Notes: generated by a model not told the origin, from the letters alone. DNA of 64,000 nucleotides from Trichostrongylus colubriformis (GCA_963978905.1 OZ022259.1:50238727-50302726), one strand, 5' to 3'; counted from the stretch's first letter, positions 45,601 through 57,021 are shown. Numbers and translations: made by a program.

Positions 45601-46477
45601 TGGCGGGGGGAAGGCTTAATGCGAATTAGCGACACAGCGGTTAGTGGGTTCGGGTCGCACAGAATTCCGTGGATCAGTAAGACCGTGGTCGTACTTTGCG
45701 ATGCCGGCGGCAGGGCGTGGCTTCGATATCTGCGTCTCCGCCCATGCCACCCTGCTTCGTTGCCTGCGTCGTCTCTGCACCTTCCACCGCGCCAATCCGC
45801 CTCACTCCCTGTGAACGCAACCACGCCTTGCCGGCGCTGAGTATGAAAGCGGCCTAATGGCCTGGTTGCCCAGTTTCCGTAGATCTACAAAGCCGTTTAG
45901 GGGTCTATTACTTTCGAGTGCTTTCGTCCTCCTTTACTCCCGCTGAGAATCGTTCAAAGTGAAAAAATGTTTCTAAAATTTCTAGTTCCTAGAACAGTGA
46001 GTAGACATCACAAAAATTTGACATAATCAAAAATGGGGTCAATTAAAGTCGGAGGAGGAAGCAAATTTTCACCGACGTCAAACATTTTTCTCCCTAGGCT
46101 CAAACTAAAGCAGATTGGGCAGATGCTTTTTCATGTAGGAGGAGGGGATATGAATTTTAGCCTAACAATAAGCCTAGAGAGGGAAGGAGCTTCGACGTCG
46201 GTAAAAAAATTTGCGTCTCCCCCCACCGAATTTAATTGATCTCAAAAATATGAGGAATACATTAGGGTTTGATCTCCTGAATAGAAGCGAAAAAATAGAT
46301 CATGTCTAAACCTAAGGTGCGACCGCCCGCGCTGTCGCACCTTAGCTTTAGATACGATAGAAAAAATATTATGTTGGGGAAACTGTATTGTCCCTATGGT
46401 TCTTTACATAAATGGCATACCTTCACGTCGAGATTTCGTGCTTCTCCCTTCTTCAAAACTGAAGTTGGTGTATTCAT
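42663..46477 (-). CDS. Small coiled-coil protein, about 177 aa
   Basis: Exons 46477-46421 (ATG, MNTPTSVLKKGEARNLDVK), 44287-44201, 44092-44039, 43751-43653, 43356-43267 and 42809-42663 (TAG) are all phase 0 and total 534 nt. The middle exons are rich in Gln, Glu, Lys, Leu and Ala with heptad-like spacing (KHAEQLARLQQ, CEEILVEVEYGSKVLEEK, EDIVAAENSVSREICSE). The C-terminus ends LPTLERMLAGLSV. There is no signal peptide or membrane segment, so it is probably cytoplasmic or part of a complex. The first exon is the least certain: an alternative start reading ATGTCGAAGTCAAAG followed by GTGAGG lies at about 45342-45328. A further 38-nt exon near 43166 was considered and dropped because it breaks frame. 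The family is not recognised. Confidence 0.6.
44903..45210. repeat. Inverted-repeat element with TTAAAGGCACAC ends
   Basis: Left TTAAAGGCACACTTTGCGAT then AATCAG; right TGATTATCGCAAAGTGTGCC. Arms also mirror TACCTTCTTGGAACAGTA, GCGCTATTGCGACGCTACAC and GAGCAGGTGTAGCGCCGCGA. A decayed relative lies at 6890-7145. It lies in an intron of the coiled-coil gene. Confidence 0.7.
45681..45855. repeat. GGCCGC-end palindromic repeat
   Basis: It starts GACCGTGGTCGTACTTTGCG and ends GAGTATGAAAGCGGCC. The interior GCCGGCGGCAGGGCGTGGCT is mirrored by CCACGCCTTGCCGGCGC. It lies in an intron of the coiled-coil gene. Confidence 0.6.
46036..46243. repeat. Palindrome with GACGTCG arms
   Basis: GTCAATTAAAGTCGGAGGAG is mirrored by CCCCACCGAATTTAATTGAT. 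Inner TTTTCACCGACGTC pairs with GACGTCGGTAAAAA. A rearranged relative lies at about 2940-3135 (GCCAATTGAAGTTGGAGGGG, then TTCGACGTCGC). Confidence 0.6.
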
Positions 46478-47109
46478 AGCCACTGCCGCCACAGCTAGTT
46501 AGATGAAATTTTCAGTTGAGGGAACAAAACACCTCCACGAAAACGAATAAAAATCTAAGACGAGGGAGCTCTTACATATGTAATCAAGGAATGTTTAGAG
46601 GTCATGTGTCACGTTCTGACCGGTGTTACCAAGGGAGCACGCGAAACTGCGACGTCAACCAATCATACGAAGGAAAGAATACGCGAAACAAAGAGAAGGA
46701 AAAGAAAAAGACGAGCGAATAGGGACGGCTCCACGGAAAAACTCATCGGCGCGCGTATGCGGCGCGCCGGTGAGTTTTTCCCTCCTCCCCTTTGGCACAA
46801 CCGGGTGTATACAAAAGATACAGTATTCGCGTGATCGCGTTCAGCGCGCGAGGGAGGTGCGCGGCACGGGCGCCGTATTGGTTAGGCCGTGTTCGTGGCC
46901 AACGTTTTGTGATTTTTGGGGGATCAGCGTATCGACGCATCCTCGATTTGAGATTTTTGACGAAGTAACATACCACCACGTCAGCTGATCATTATGGCAA
47001 ATAGCCAAAATCGCGGATGCGGCGATGCGCTCATTCTCTCGATCGATGCCTTTTTTCATAACGCCGATGCGTCAAAATCTCATTCAGCTGGCTTTGTATG
47101 TGGCCTTAA
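46478..47109. other. Gene-free stretch with a strong hairpin
   Basis: Bases 46736-46778 form an AAAAACTCATCGGCGCGC / GCGCGCCGGTGAGTTTTT hairpin. No gene was recognised. Confidence 0.4.
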
Positions 47110-47244
47110 GGCCGCCGTCACACTTTGCGATTGCTCCGCACGCGAAGTTTCGGCATTGAACAATCTCAAGGTCGTAGTATCGCGTGCGAAAGTGCGACGA
47201 CGCAAAACCGCAGGATCGCAAAATCGCAAAGTCTGACGGTGGCC
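47110..47244. repeat. Short repeat with TTTGCG / CGCAAA ends (copy 3)
   Basis: Ends are GGCCGCCGTCACACTTTGCG and CGCAAAGTCTGACGGTGGCC. It is the clearest member of this family. Confidence 0.7.
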
Positions 47245-48071
47245 CAAGTCTGGTGGGAGAAGACGCTACGCTGATTGGGAGGCGCATCCACTCACTGGCA
47301 CCGCGCATGCGTTGCGTTCTGATGACGTCACAACTGGTGCGTGGCAAAGGAGCGGGCAATGGCCAGTACCATAGTTGGAGCCAAGCATGAGCTGAGGAAT
47401 TTCGAGGAGACGTTAGTATTTCGGGTCGGAAAAAGAGGGATCCGTTTTGAGAATCAAAAGATGCAAGGAATCCGCAGTAGGATACTGTTTTCGGCGATTT
47501 TCAGCGTGGTTATGGTATGGCTACTTTGCTTTCATTCTTGATGATGTTAATCAAGTGAAACAGTACACACCAACAAACAAGTGAAAACAGTGAAAGGTAG
47601 AATAAGCGAAACAACAAGGAGAAAGGGTGCTACGGGAGTTAGGGGGGGGGGGCAGCGCGCCGTGCTGTGCGTCTCTAACGCTATGGCCAGATCGTAGAGA
47701 AGTATATAGCGTTAGCCGAATCGGGTTCGAATACTGCATAGAACCGATTCTGGTGAAGCAAATTCGTGTTTCATCCCCATCCTATGTTAGACAAATCTTT
47801 GGGAAAGAAGTTTTCTTTTCTCTAGGCTTAGGCGAATACGCGTAAGTGGTCGTTTAGCTCAGTTGAAGCGAATTTTTCGTAATATACTAATTGTAAGGAA
47901 AGAATAATTTAATCGTTTTCTCAGTTAGTTATCTGTATCTAGGCATAAAACAACATTGAGTGCCTATAAGCGGAAATTGGGCGCGATCTATGCTTTTGTC
48001 GAGTGGCCTCCCTACCTTCAGTAGCACCGGAAAGAGTGCTTTGAATAAGAAACCTAATGAATCCACACTTA

Positions 48072-48448
48072 GGCCGCGTTCATACTTTGCGCACCGACAC
48101 CGGCGGCGATGGCGTCACTGACGCTACCACTTGCCTGCCGCAGAAGACGGCGTCAACAGATAATGCGCACCGTTTGCAAAACGCTCGATCCAACCGCACT
48201 ACAGTATGGTGATCGTGGCGAGAGCCCAGGAATTAAAATTCGAATATGGCATAGTTTGAAACTTCGAAATCGTAGGCTCTCGCCACGATCACCATACTGT
48301 GGTGTGGTTGGGTCGAGCGATTTCCAAACGGAGCGCATTATCTATTGACGCCGTCTTCTGCGGCAGGCAAATGGTTGCGTCAGTTTGACGCCGTCGTCGC
48401 CGGTGCCGGCGTCGAAGTGACGCCGGTGCGCGAAGTACTCACGCGGCC
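48072..48448. repeat. Long GGCCGC-end inverted repeat, about 377 bp
   Basis: Ends are GGCCGCGTTCATACTTTGCG and GCGCGAAGTACTCACGCGGC. Arms mirror over more than 150 bp, e.g. CGCAGAAGACGGCGTCAA with TTGACGCCGTCTTCTGCG and ACAGTATGGTGATCGTGGCG with CGCCACGATCACCATACTGT. The 45-bp centre lies near 48240. It lies between the coiled-coil and TauE-like genes. Confidence 0.75.
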
Positions 48449-49012
48449 TTAGCACCTTGGCGAGGTGTTGCGTGGGCAACTAACGAATTGCAAGCCGCCA
48501 GAAGCCCCTATCGTAAGCCAAAATTACCCCCTCTCAGTGTTTTTGAGGTCGGGTTCATACATAAGTTACCTCTGCACCTCTGTCCGTGCCATACTGTTTC
48601 GTTGCTTTTGAACGTAGCCACGCCCTGCCGCGGCACCACACTGCGAAGTATGAACGCGGCCCAAACGGGCATAGCGTATCAAATACGCGCTTCGAGACTA
48701 TGCTGGAAGTACGAAAAAAGTGTAGCACTAGTTGTAGATGCGACGGTGAACTACGGTGTTCCCATGTCCTCTATTTTTGTGTGACATTCTGAATAAATGA
48801 TATAATCTGCTCAGGTAAATCAGAAATGTTCATTTTGTAGATTTCACAAATGAGAAACTCAAAGCATCATATCATTCACGGTAACACGTATAAATAGTTA
48901 CAGTTAGCATATTCATGTCACAGTAGGTACAGTATGTCACAGACATGACTAGAAATAGTTCTACTGGAAGTGTCTTATTGTGAACTTACATGAGAACAAT
49001 ACAACCCGTACA

Positions 49013-52000
49013 TTATGCCGCATGATCCACTCGTCGTGTTTCCTTGATGGTGATAAGCATTTCACCAAATCTACTCATCACGTAAAAGAAAAAGAATGAG
49101 ACCACAATAATTCCAGCACCGAATAACACTGAAACAAGGTCGATCGATCATTTGATCATTGGAATGGTAGGGCTTTTCTGAAGGTTAGGACTTACCTAAA
49201 GGCATTGGAGGACCAGTAATCAGGAATCCTACAAGTGACAGAACCTCCAAGACATATACGAAGCATGCAAGTACCTATGCGAAATAGTAAATTACATCAC
49301 AAAAAGAAAAGGCGTAAACTTAGGATACTTGTGAGGTGCTCTGCCAATTAGGGGAGGGGGGGGGACAACTTGTTGAATATTGAACAGTACATGCTTTTAC
49401 ACGACTGCCATGTCTGTTAACGTACCTTAGACACAAGCACACATGTAGCGGTCCTGTTGAGCTCATGCTATTGTTGACTACCCAAGGAGTGTCCCCTCAG
49501 CCAGGGTCAAGTCTCCGTCGAGAACCACCCACAGGGGAGGGGAGGGGGGGGGGTGGGGTTGTTGGTTTGCTGGGAGGGCCCCCTTTTGATGGGGGAATCG
49601 TATTTTTTTGAAAATTTCCCTCGATGAGACGCTTGACCCTGCCCTCAGCCCTCGACAGAGTTGGGTGGTATATGAAAGAAATTATGAGATGGTAAACAAG
49701 AAACGTTATATGTAGCTTTTTTTGAATTGCAATTGTATAAACCACAGATCATATGGGATTAGGCATAGAGTGTAGGTACCACGTTGCTACACGCAGTGCT
49801 TAATAATTGTTACACGTTGCCACGTAGAAAAAAAAGCATGCAGATGCTCTTTGAATTTGTTGTTTGAACTTTGAAATTCAAAGAACATCTGTTGAAAAAC
49901 AGATGTTCTTTGAATTTTGCTAGATGATGTTTACGCAAAAACCAATTAACATGATTCTGAGAGTAACTCTCTATCAAAATTACCTGTCTATGGAAATGCG
50001 AACCGAGAAAACTTCCGACGGGTGCCATGGTCACTGCCACTGGTATAGTCACCTTTAGATATTCAAATGTTATCTCCGATACGTTAGCGTACCACACTGC
50101 TCGGCAGTACATTCCGATGATTGAATTCAGCCCTAAACAGAAAATAATAAGATTTACGAAAAATATGGTGTGCGCTCTTTTCTTACCCATCATCACAACA
50201 GTTGTGGGAGTAGCCGTTTTTTCAGAAACACGAAACAATAGGGTGTTGATGGAGAAAATACATATGTCCACTCCAGAGCCGGCAAATGAGGTAAATATAC
50301 CTTAAAGAACGTTGGTGGTTGTGTTTTTTCAAAACAAAAAATCGAGTGGCCACAAATGGCGCGCGACGCGATGCGGATGGGATGCTGGTTTGCAGTTTGG
50401 TTCAATGCCATGTCCTAATCCCAAAACAAGGCGTAAAATATGGTAGGGAAGCGAATTCATGCGAAGCCCCGGTTTGCATGCATCCGCACGTTGTGACGCG
50501 AATTTTCTTTCCTGATGACACACACTCGACTGTCACAATGTATAGGGCTTAGGGTGTGGCTATTGGTCGAATTTTCGTGCGGCCGCCCGCGGTGAGCGGC
50601 GCGGTGGATCTCATCGCGAGTGTTTGCGTACATTGCGTACGCCCCCTATAAAGTTTCACGCCCGAATTGATTATTTCTTAATTGAGATTGTTATCATGTA
50701 ATGTTATTGTTTATTTTACATTTTATGCTACTATTTTGTGGTTTAAGGTGCAAAAGTTATTGTTTACAGATAATAGTGATGTAAACAGCTAATCTCTCGA
50801 AGGATCTCCATGGTACCAGCCTCTTCGCCTGAGCAGAATTCCAACCGACTGCTGCAAGTCGCGCCGATGGCGCCGTGAGTGTGACGCCGCGAAGCGAAAA
50901 TTTGCGCAATCGCCTTACACCCATAGGGCTGATACCAAAAATTTGTCATGAAATCAGACGTCAACTTCCGACAAGAGCACGACATTCAAGCTTTAAACTC
51001 ACCTCCAACAAATCCTGTTGCAACCAGTACCATAGCCTTCCACGGTTTGAAATCAGGAATCGTTGAATAAGTTATTCTTTTCTTTTGTGAATTAAGCAGA
51101 TAAAGTGCTATGGCGAAAGAACACCATATTGAAACGAACAACATCTTTTTCTGGGGGCCATCGAACAGTTCATCAACCTGAAAAAACAACTGGTGACTTT
51201 TTGATGGAGGGTATTGGGATGTGCGTCATGACTGTCTAGCTAGGTTACGTCGAGTGAGGAGGCGGCGGTAGCGCTTCGAGGTGTGTGGCAATGGGTCGAA
51301 TTTTCGCTTCGCGGCATCGCACTTGCGGCGCCGTCAGTGGGACTCGCCGCACTCTTTTGGAATTCCGCTCAAGACGCAATGGGCCGGTACCGTGAAGGAT
51401 CTTCAAAAACTGCAGGTTGGAAGCTTCGGAAGTTCGCCTGTGTTGTTGTTCTTGCTGTTTAACAGGTAAAGCTACAATCGACTCGCACTCGCTGCGCCGC
51501 TCGTCGCGGGCGAAAATTCGCACGACCATTAACAATGGGGCTAGCAAGGCGCTCACGGCGACTCGCCTGATGCATTGATCTCGATAGACAGACCTGACCC
51601 AATCCACAGTACCGAAAGAAACATACAAAGGCAAATCCGAGAATCATCCCCGGAATGGAGCCCAGACATCCGAAAAGCAGTGAACGTTCCTCGATTTGGA
51701 TCCTCATGTACAGCACAGCGAACAAAGCACATCCCATGCCTAAAAAACAGAAACTCTTAGTGCAACATTGTTAAAATATGGGCAAAACTTTGGATGAGAC
51801 AAGATACTTTTCGAGATACGAGATATAATGACTTATTATTACACATCTTGGCTATTCTTTATAGTAACGGAGCACCGCATTGTCACTTCTCACGTTTCAG
51901 TAATCCATGGGTGTGAGGATAACAGAGAAACTCATTTTCTTCGTGTACGATTAAAGACAGCATTAGGGGTAATGCGGTAATGGAGAAATCCCTACAAGAA

Positions 52001-55000
52001 GTAATTCACATGGTAGTCCTGGGCCTAGTGAGGCTATCTGTGGCGAAACCCCGGTGAAAAAGCGCCCCTCCAAGCTGTAGAAACCCTGCAAAACGCCGCA
52101 ATCATGCAGCGGTTCCGCCTCTTGAACACAGTGACCCCGCCCCGCCCCCCCCCCTCCCCCCCGATGACGTAATTCCCGACTGACTGGGGAAGGAGCGGTC
52201 AAGGAGATGCGGAAGTATCGAAGGTTTTGCGGCGCGCTTTCGCAGTTTTAGCTTGAAGCTCACTCCAAATAATAGATGCTGTCGTATTTCCAAACATTCC
52301 CTTGTGTTTACTTGGCAACATGCCTATGGAAAACTAAATCAGACTACTTCCCTCTTGACGAACAGGTCGTCCGCGTCGAGAATCAACGGTGGGAAGGGGG
52401 TCCTATTGCTCGGGTTTTTGGCCATTTCCATCCGTTTTTTCTCCACTGTCCTGTTACTAGGCATCTCGACTTTCATATGCACTACTTCTTTCACTTTTCG
52501 TCCGACTTTCCCCTAATGATGCCTTTAATTTAACCCTGGTTGTAGCTCATTGTTAGGCTGCCGAATCGTCTCTCTACCGAATCACCAGAGTAGTCCCAGC
52601 GTCTTATGATCCTTGACCAGAGTCAAGCCTGATGTCAGCAAAATTTTTCAAGAAATGCGCCCCACCTGCAACCACAAATACGACCCCTCCATCTTTCGAC
52701 CGCAAATACGACCCCTCCACCTTTCAACCGAAAATACGACCCTTCGTCGAGTGATCCTCGACAGAGGGCTGAGTCTGTCCCTGGCTATGGGTCGTGGATC
52801 GATGGATAAGATAAATATCATACCCAATCGTCAAAATACGACCTTACCCCCCTCCCCCCCCCTTACCTGGAATTCCTTGACCCAAGTTTAGCCTTGTTTA
52901 TTTCAGCATCTCTTGATACGTTCACGCGCTTATCATATGAAGTGTGTCGTGACTCGTGCACGACTTCTTTATCCGCGTTAGGCCGTGCGTGAGATATACG
53001 CGCATTTGTCATCGTCTAGGCCTTGCCGTTTAAAGGGGATAGGCGGACTCACGCACTGGGGTCCTATCGCGCATCTACCGTAACCATGGAATGTTCTGGA
53101 CCGCGCCGGCTTCAGGCCCAAAATCATTCCTCGTCAAGTAGTCTCTGCTCGTCCTGCGTTCCGAGCGGTTGGTTACGACGCCGCTCTCCACTGTCCGTCT
53201 TGTGCGCAGTGTCATCCAGCGCACCCGTCGTCTCCGAAGAACATCCCTGCGCAGCTGCTTCCCCAAGCAGCCCCTGGTGCGCAGCCGTCGTCGACCATCG
53301 AGGAACATCGTCGCGAGGATGTAGCATGGAGGAAGCAGGAACTTCCGTTCTCTGCTGGTGAGCGCCCGGACGTGCCGACGAAACCCTGGTCGACGCCGCC
53401 GAGCAAGACGGAAGGGTTGGTTAGCCCTCGGCGCCCCCTAGCAAGGAGAGGACCGATCCCGTAGGTCCTTTTAGATTAGGCATTTCACCTTACTTGTGAA
53501 GTAGGCATAAATGCCGTTACAGTGTATTGTGTTCGTGTTGTGTACGAGTATATATCTAAGTGTATTTGGAGCCTATTGCTTGTGGGGATCAATCAATATG
53601 TTGCGCATGTGTCAATAACCATTTATTGATTGGCCAGTTGTCAGTTATAACATCGGGGGCTTGGTCGGTTAACACGCAAGGTCCGTCCTGGGGTTAGACG
53701 GGGTACACCGACACCAAGCGCAGTGGACGAGGCGCAGTCGGTGGGCCGAGAGGTCGTGGTGCAATAGAAGTCGTATGTCTGGGGCATCCAGGGTAGGACC
53801 GCTCGTCATCGCGTGGCAGGCGAAGTATTGGGCGCAATTCCCTGGTATTCCCTCTTGGCGCACGGCGCGGATGGCTCCACACTATTTGCCACCTTGCCCC
53901 GTGGAGGCATCTCGCGTCGCGACAAAGTGGAACAGAGCGTACACCGCCAGGCCCATCCTTTACAACACTGTTCGGTTACGAAAAAGTTTAAATCCAGCTG
54001 CGTTCCAGAAAACCTGCTTCCCGTTCACCCGGTGAAGTCACATCCAGAAGTGAAAAGCTGTACTATGTCAAAACTCACCAAAAGACTGGATCATTAAAGC
54101 GAAATCCCTAGCTGTCACTGGATCAATTTGAAGGCATAGGGTCATGAAGGGAAACGCCACAGCTCCTCCACCTTCGGCTGTCATACCTTGAATAAAATAA
54201 ACAGTGATTAAAATGTAATGAATGCAAAAGTTAGAGGCTGTCCTGGAGGTAGGGGTACGGTGGGTTCGGACCGCGTATGAAAAGATCGTGGATTTGAGAG
54301 TCGAAGTGCCACGTAGTGCGAAAGCGAAGAAAAACGGAGAGAACCAATATGGGATCTTGAGGTGAAAGCTGTCCAAAGAGTTCATATGGCTACACTGGAC
54401 CCAGTGTCTGCTGGCCTGGTTACGCCTCGAATGAAGTGTTGCCCATGGCCGCCACATATCACAGATTTGCGTGTCTCCGCTCAATACATCAATGATGCAG
54501 CATGCGAGAAAACCATTCCGCGGCGACAGTCCGGTAGAATAGAGGTACAATTCGCTGAGCTTTCTGTCAATTTTTGACATTGTTAACATTTTGAATTTTT
54601 TTCAAAAAATTGTGTCAGTTTTTTCTTCTCTGTCGCACTACATAGCATACTTATGTTTCTCTGTACTCAAACTCCTTTTCTCTTACCATGGAGTCAGAGC
54701 TTGTATTTTTATACCAGAGAAAGCAATCTGTTCAAAGCTTCTAATCAGAAAATTGGTAACTAAAATGTACCTGCAACTGTAGACCCAAGAAGCATGATTG
54801 CCGGCATCTGCCATCTGGTGCTGAATAGTGTGAACCAGTCGTATCGGTATGCTGTGAACCACCAAAACATCTGGAAAATTTTTATCGAAGAATGGAGAAG
54901 ATTCCCACTGGCACTTAATGGCTTATGAAACTGATACGAGACTATTGAAAAACATTATATTGTTTGAGGTATGATATTTTTTTAAGAAAGTGAGAACTCT

Positions 55001-55925
55001 TTCCATGTGAAGTTGGGGAGGCAGAACCGCGAGCTTTTGAGGATCTACTGAAAAATTCAGTCAGGGAATCACCGTTCAAAAAGAAACATTGCTCTGTTTA
55101 TTCGTCATCTTCCTCTTGTCTTGCGAACTTCGATTGGGTGAGGGTAGCTCATGGAAGAATAATGGTTAAGTTCAAAACCCCTCGTTAAAAATGTCAATAC
55201 AGCGCAGCTCAGCGCTACCCTATGCGCGGCTGCTCCTTCGCCTCTCCTAAGTGAGTCAATCAGAGTAAAAAATAAGCATAAAAGAGGAGATAGGAGTTAA
55301 AAAGACACCACATTGCAGCCCATTGACTCCCCAAGCCTGAACGCCCCTTGATTTGCCTCTTAAATGATTGGAGAAAGCTTCTAAGATCAAAACGAAGCAT
55401 ACATGCATGACAATCAACGGCAAAAGAAAAGCGATGTATTTCCGTTTTGTGATAAGGAACCTCTCCACGAAATCAGCATCAGGGGGCACTTCTTGATCTG
55501 CAGGATCCGCCATCTGTTGCCCTAAAGAACAGCCATCAAAGCACCGCGTAGAGAGGACGAGGTTTAGTGGCATAAACGTACCCGCCAGGAAGTACTTGCT
55601 GAAAAATCCTTTCTTTGGGAGTTTTCCGCGTTCTGGAAAATATGTTTGAGGCGAATTAAAAATCATGATTCATTACAATGTAAGGTTCAATATTATGATA
55701 GTTATAAACTATACGAATAATTTTGCGTTCAAGCATCATGCAGTTGACTAATCGAAATTTCGGAAATTTTATTTAACATGCGGATTGGAAGGCGATAACC
55801 TATGTATGGTTACTGGTTACTTTTTCTCATTTTATCCATTCATTTGAATTTAAATCTTTACCTTCATCCTTTGTAATGGCGACATCAACTGTGGGGTGTA
55901 CGACAACCATGAAATGATCTTTTTT
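49013..55925 (-). CDS. TauE/SafE-like multi-pass membrane protein
   Basis: Minus-strand exons: 55925-55862, 55632-55582, 55521-55403, 54870-54771, 54186-54079, 51739-51594, 51177-51003, 50300-50187, 50132-49984, 49274-49196 and 49128-49013 (TAA). All junctions agree in phase and give at least 406 residues. Two repeat halves each carry a glycine-rich re-entrant motif, GMTAEGGGAVAFPFM in exon 5 and SFAGSGVDICIF in exon 8. This, with about eight hydrophobic segments, is the hallmark of the TauE/SafE permease family, whose bacterial members export sulfonate or sulfite-type anions. The substrate here is unknown. The N-terminus is incomplete: the frame MSNSTLRFLRF upstream (from 56062) seems to continue the protein but is out of frame by one base at a run of six A (plus-strand T at 55920-55925). 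Introns hold a TTATCATGTAAT-family MITE (50554-50921), a GC-rich repeat (51240-51560) and a GC-rich insert at 53.0-54.0 kb. Confidence 0.78.
49495..49650. repeat. G-rich repeat with GTCAAG..CTTGACC ends
   Basis: It begins CAGGGTCAAGTCTCCGTCGA and ends GACGCTTGACCCTG, with a G9 run and the word CGTATTTTTTTGAAA. A related G12 tract with CGTATTTTTTGAAACTTTC and GACGCTTGACCCTG lies at about 60290-60380. TACGACCCCTCCA-rich text near 52610-52890 may be the complementary relative. Confidence 0.5.
49876..49915. other. Perfect 18-bp hairpin with GAAA loop
   Basis: ATTCAAAGAACATCTGTT, loop GAAA, then the exact complement AACAGATGTTCTTTGAAT. It lies in an intron of the TauE/SafE-like gene. The plus-strand transcript would have a GNRA-type tetraloop. 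It may be a small fold-back repeat rather than an RNA gene. Confidence 0.5.
50554..50921. repeat. Inverted-repeat element, TTATCATGTAAT family (copy 3)
   Basis: It starts GTGTGGCTATTGGTCGAATT and ends GCGCAATCGCCTTACAC. The interior ATTGTTATCATGTAATGTTA matches the 18.5-kb copy. It lies in an intron of the TauE/SafE-like gene. Confidence 0.65.
51240..51560. repeat. GC-rich repeat with GGTCGAATTTTCGC
   Basis: ATGGGTCGAATTTTCGCTTC and the inverted GGGCGAAAATTCGCACGACC flank a core with GTACCGTGAAGGATCTTC. Words are shared with the ends of the TTATCATGTAAT family and with 15240-15480. It is probably a shorter relative of that family. Confidence 0.45.
53000..54060 (+). other. GC-rich insert with a 130-codon open frame
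   Basis: GC content is clearly higher than in the flanking intron. The plus strand from about 53085 to 53463 is open for about 125 codons without an early ATG (ending RRPLARRGPIP) and includes CPSCAQCHPAHP. It is followed by an AT-richer stretch with TATATAT and a TGTT..AACA-bounded end near 53660, then GGGGGCTTGGTCGG. The pattern could be a coding end followed by an LTR of a retroelement, but no reverse transcriptase or integrase motif was found. Alternatively it is an unrelated inserted fragment. Confidence 0.3.
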
Positions 55926-56479
55926 CTACAAAACTTGCAGATCAAGTGTGCCCTATCTGAAATGCAAAGTGTCAATGTCGATCCATCAGTTGTGATTCGT
56001 ATTACGGCTATTTGATCGAAATTCGTTTGAAACCGTAAAAAACGTAAAGTACTGTTTGACATTCATGAAAATTCCTTCGAAAATCTTGTAAATGAGCAAA
56101 TATTTTGTTTTTCCCAGCTCAGATGTACTTTTGAAAGCCTTCAAACTGACTGGATTCATGAATTGCGAGCAGACGAAAGCTTTTACAGAGTCTCTAAAAA
56201 CAATCCTTCAAAACAATGTGAAGGGACAGGGAGCAGAATGATTCACATGAAACTCTAGCTCACCGTATTTCTTTCAATTGATATCCATTGTTAACAAGAG
56301 CAACAGCGAAAGAACAGAGATGGCATTCGATGACTTTGAAAAGCGGCTGTAGCGGAACGATACATAGTGCTTGGTGCAAACGAAAGAGCATACAAACTGA
56401 GAGCACTTTCTATATCACAGTACTCTCTCGGACTATCTACTATCAATGCCCGTGTGTCCCAAATCGTCTTGAACTAAAC

Positions 56480-56912
56480 TTAAAGGAATCGTCCACGGAA
56501 AATGCGTTTTTGTGTTACCCATACGTTTATGTTGTATTTGCCTAATGTGGGCCTCATGCAAAGTTTCACGCGAAAAAATGCGAGTCTGGCTGAGATACAG
56601 CACCACAAAGTGCGGTCCCAGTGGGCGGGGCCTAAGAGTAAAAGCCTCGTCCCGTGGTCCGCCGCCGTTGGGAACGGAGAGTGGGACTGTTTACGAAACT
56701 TTCTGCTCCTACAATGCGTCTCCGACCACGGCGGACGACGGAACGAGGCTTTTCTCTTAGGCCCCGCCCACTGGGACCGCACTTTGTGGTGCTGTATCTC
56801 AGCCAGATTCGCATTTTTTCGCGTGAAATTTTGCATGAGGCCCACATTAGGCAAATACAACATAAACGTATGGGTAACACAAAAACGCATTTTCCGTGGA
56901 CGATTCCTTTAA
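56480..56912. repeat. Palindromic element, TTGTATTTGC family (copy 3), near-perfect
   Basis: It begins TTAAAGGAATCGTCCACGG and ends CCGTGGACGATTCCTTTAA. The two arms are so alike that 136-codon ORFs with nearly the same protein appear on both strands; these are not genes. The TTAA at each edge fits a TTAA target site, as in piggyBac-type elements, though no transposase is present. Confidence 0.8.
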
Positions 56913-57021
56913 TTTAGCCAATCCGATCCCCATACTCGCCGAGTCAGACTTCTGTGTGCAATATATTATAGCCTATATATCCTTTATGTAAGCCAGGAAA
57001 CCAGAAGTTTGTTGTGTCTTT

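Noticed and set aside
56480..56912. Pair of 136-codon ORFs on opposite strands with nearly the same protein
   Set aside because: They are mirror readings of a palindromic transposon; no start context, domain or splice support.
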